Positions 61,271 to 64,000 of a DNA stretch of 64,000 bases are shown here, in pieces; the first letter of the stretch is position 1, and each line of letters opens with the position of its first letter. This DNA comes from Epiperipatus broadwayi (lineage: Eukaryota; Onychophora; Udeonychophora; Euonychophora; Peripatidae). The notes beneath the pieces are model-generated. The model saw only the letters and a program-made list of their open reading frames with translations. It searched no databases and was not told the DNA's origin. The DNA lies in contig JAQFVV010012575.1 of NCBI GenBank assembly GCA_028023455.1, positions 359,517-423,516 of the forward strand, in the 5' to 3' direction. The position numbers and the translations under genes were made by a program.

Positions 61271-61292
61271 ACGCTAACATATCATCTATGTA

Positions 61293-61608
61293 ATAACTGA
61301 AATACAGGCTTATTATATACCTGTATCAATATGTGTAATATATAGGGTATATGAGCACAGACTTTCACACAACCCACCACTCTCCAATCCATCTCATAAC
61401 ATTGATAGACTTGAAGATTGGCTATCTTAATATATATCTGAGCACTTATTGCATACATGTGTAGAGATGGTAATCTGGACCATCTGATGATTGCTGGTTT
61501 AGCATGAAATACGTATATTGGTGATTATTTATCTTTTCGACATATATGTGTTCAAGTGTATCAGTGTTATGAGATGGAGTGGAGAGTTGTGTGAAAGTCT
61601 GTGCTCAT
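61293..61608 (-). mobile_element. Family B element, 14-bp target duplication
   Basis: ATATCATCTATGTA flanks it at 61279-61292 and 61609-61622. The left end is the family tail (ATAACTGAAATACAGGCTTA with the GCTT...hairpin) followed by an inverted module 1 piece, a short module 2 piece (ATTGGCTATCTTAATATATA) and a full module 1 to GTCTGTGCTCAT. Confidence 0.88.
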
Positions 61609-61629
61609 ATATCATCTATGTATATATAA

Positions 61630-62095
61630 AACGGAAAATAATTGAATGTATAAAGTGCTAAACATATCATATGACATTAATAAATATATAAAAAAAGACA
61701 ATTATTGATCCACTCGCATTAATCTTATTAATTTTCTTAGAACGGAAACTTAATATTATACTGTCACTATTAATTTATTTACTGAATTTTATTTGTTAAG
61801 GGAAAGATTTAAAAATAAATATAATCAGAATCACAAACAATATTAAAAGTAATTTGATAATTAAAATATAATATGGCGTCAGAAAAATGTAATATGTTTT
61901 ATAATAAAATAAAGCAACGGAGTAATTAAATACAGTGCATATAATTAGCTAGAAGCTTTTTAAAAAATCTCAACGTATTTATGATTTTGAAATTCAAATA
62001 TAAAAAAATCAATTAGTTTACTACTATAGCGATATTAATCAAATAGACTTTGGTCATATTAATTAGTAATTTGATATTTGTTTACACAGATTATT
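61630..62095. other. No recognisable feature
   Basis: AT-rich; nothing matched. Confidence 0.5.
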
Positions 62096-62096
62096 T

Positions 62097-62395
62097 TTGA
62101 ACGAAATTTTGCTTAACGTATTCATTGAAAAAATTAAAAGATTGAAGTGGAGTTGGGCTGGACATATTTCTAGAGATGATAATAGATGGACAATTGAAAT
62201 CTTAAACTGGATTCCAAGAGATTATAAAAGGCCCAGAAAGAGACCACATGTGAGATGGATGGATGAAATAAGAAAGTGTGCATGGGTGATGTGGAGAAGA
62301 GAAGCTAAAGATCGGAGAAGATGGATTAAACTTGGAGAGACCATTATCCTGCAGTGGATTGACAATGGTTGATGATGATGATGATGATTGTACTT
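62097..62395 (+). pseudogene. RTE-like LINE 3' end, 5' truncated, with (TGA)n tail
   Basis: About 85 codons remain open and match the C-terminus of RTE-type ORF2: KIKRLKWSWAGHISRDDNRW, IPRDYKRPRKRPHVRWMDEI and GETIILQW before TGA at 62370. The (TGA)n tail following is typical of RTE elements. The upstream reverse-transcriptase core is absent, as expected from 5' truncation. It is far less decayed than the 22.5-kb copy, so the family was active more than once. No clear target duplication found. Confidence 0.85.
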
Positions 62396-62399
62396 ACAT

Positions 62400-63870
62400 C
62401 AAGTATAAAGTGTACAGAAAATTCAACTCACATCCTTAGGGCTTTAATTTTGCTAGAATAATCTCTCATTCAAAATAAATAACAATTATGCATCTGTGTT
62501 TACCAGAGATAATAATAATAGGTTCTAGTATTAAAGCAACCATATAAATATATATTACTTAGAATATTTCAATTTTCTAAAGTATTTGATGACTGACACA
62601 TTAATCTTAAAACAGATCTTCACATCTTTGAATTTATATTTTTGCCCTGTGCAGTTAGCCATAATAGTGGAATGGTGAACTCTGGTACTTAAGATCCATA
62701 AACATATTCTGGATCTGCCATTTTTAATGCTCAAACATTTTATGAATACTTAAGAAATTGTTATTGATTATTTTTGCTTCTGAACCCATTGATTTAAGGC
62801 ATAATCATTATTTATGTGATCAAAAATACATCATATGTCTCCAGCTCATGTAATGCCTTTCAGGAGCTTGAATTTAAAACATTAAAATACTTTGGAATTT
62901 TAGGGCTGAGTGCAAAACAAATTGAAGGTGACTGATAAGTCAAAAGTGTATTAGATTTAAGAAAGTCCACGTAAACTAGATTCAGAATCAACACTCTCAT
63001 TGACTATGGCTATAAGCCAAAAACAAGATGAGTTGGGCAGAATTTAGTAAATTATTGTACACTTAGGCAGTCCAAATTAAGGATGCCTCTCTGCATGAAT
63101 AACTTGTAAAAACCTAGTAAAGATGTTATGATAAAGTCCAGTCGCACACCATCTGATTCAATCACCATGAGTTCTGATGTTTGATTAATGTAATCCTTTA
63201 AAGACTTAAATGAAATAAATATATCAGTGTTTAAAATTGATAGAATTGCTTTTAATAAAGCACATCTCATAAAAAATGGAATTCTGGGCAACATGCAGAA
63301 GGTTATAAGTTGTTTTCAAAAGAGCAAATTATTAAATAAAAGAGCTGAGAGTTATGTGTTTGCAATAAAAAATAACTTGTTATATTTTACAAGTGGAAAT
63401 TTTGGTTTTATAATCAAAAGTTACTGATATAAAAAATTGATTTATGCAATGGAACCATGTGTGCACCCATGTTGTTACTGCGTAAACTTTAATGTAACAT
63501 TCAGAAAATTGAAAGAAAGTTTTTATTACTCATTGGATCATATTATTGTCAACATGAGAGCATTTTTCTTTCACACATTTTTTCTAGGAACATGTTACTG
63601 ATGGGCCAATTGGCAGTAATACCAGTTGAAATTCCATCTCTTTTGCATTGCAATAACAGTGTATTAGCATCTGTGCAGCATGACAACATTTAAATCTGTC
63701 TTGGTTTTAAGAACTTACAAAATATTTACAGGAACTCACATTTTCAGGTAGATAACACTCATGCTAAAAGTTTCTGAGACAGAATTTGAGTTTCTTAAAC
63801 TTTAATTACTAAACTAAACTTTTAAATAATACTACAAAGCATTAAATGCATCCTAAATATAATCTTTTGA
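62400..63870. other. No recognisable gene
   Basis: AT-rich; open frames at 63052-63427 lack any family signature. Confidence 0.5.
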
Positions 63871-63875
63871 ATTGG

Positions 63876-63973
63876 GTCAAACGTTGGTGGTCTAGTGGTT
63901 AGCATAGCTGCTGTCCAAGCAGCTGGCCTGGGTTTGCTTCCTGGTCAACACATTTGACATATGAAAAAAAAAA
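63876..63973 (+). mobile_element. tRNA-Gly(UCC)-like SINE, best preserved head
   Basis: CGTTGGTGGTCTAGTGGTTA, GCATAGCTGCTGTCCAAGCA and CCTGGGTTTGCTTCCTGG follow the animal tRNA-Gly(UCC) order very closely, with loop TGTCCAA preserving the UCC anticodon. The acceptor stem is mismatched at its outer two pairs and the B box has C where A58 is expected. The 3' tail CATTTGACATATG followed by A10 is that of the SINE family, so I call it a SINE and not a tRNA gene. Confidence 0.83.
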
Positions 63974-64000
63974 TCAGCATACCGTATATCCAGAAAACAG

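Noticed and set aside
63876-63952. Functional tRNA-Gly gene
   Set aside because: Outer acceptor pairs are mismatched, A58 is replaced, and the SINE 3' tail with poly(A) follows.

Overview
The window is very AT-rich, intron-like and dominated by transposable elements. There is no operon structure, Shine-Dalgarno pattern, rRNA, CRISPR array or convincing functional tRNA gene. Non-LTR retrotransposon fossils of several clades, tRNA-Gly-derived SINEs, hAT-type elements, foldback elements and microsatellites all point to an invertebrate metazoan nuclear genome. An arthropod or lophotrochozoan is my guess; the sequence does not settle the phylum.

Only one convincing intact host gene is visible: a single-exon, four-transmembrane protein of 211 residues at 44993-45628 (+), with an AATAAA signal about 320 bases downstream. 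Almost everything else recognisable is mobile DNA.

Layout: 0.4-9.5 kb holds foldback repeats (families A, B, E) and a SINE. 11.2-16.9 kb is a near full-length but broken minus-strand LINE with a PHD-finger ORF1 and an endonuclease/reverse transcriptase ORF2; it has an (ATT)n tail and a hAT-like MITE inside ORF1. 17.5-18.8 kb is a tandem array with a period of about 325 bp. 20.3-21.0 kb is a large palindrome (family D). 22.5-24.2 kb is an RTE-like LINE fossil split by three younger insertions. 27.8-29.1 kb is another LINE fossil, split by a family D element inside its QGCxLAP motif. 30.6-33.5 kb holds SINEs, a full family A foldback, unidentified protein remnants and microsatellites. 34.3-35.0 kb is a degenerate tandem repeat. 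36.1-39.2 kb holds two more LINE 3' fragments around a family D element. 40.6-43.9 kb holds families G, H, J and K. The host gene lies at 45 kb. 49.2-59.2 kb carries three copies of one hAT-like family, each with its own 8-bp target duplication. 61.3-64.0 kb has a family B element, an RTE 3' end and a SINE.

The most unusual pattern is that at least six unrelated palindromic repeat families (A, B, D, H, K and the 23.3-kb palindrome) share one architecture: inverted arms, a one-sided family-specific end or tail, and direct target duplications of about 12-16 bp (up to 19 in one AT-rich case). Such long duplications are typical of LINE-driven target-primed reverse transcription (SINEs), not of cut-and-paste foldback DNA transposons. 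Two insertions interrupt recognisable reverse-transcriptase codons, which independently confirms the duplications. This suggests a class of foldback retroposons, possibly undescribed.
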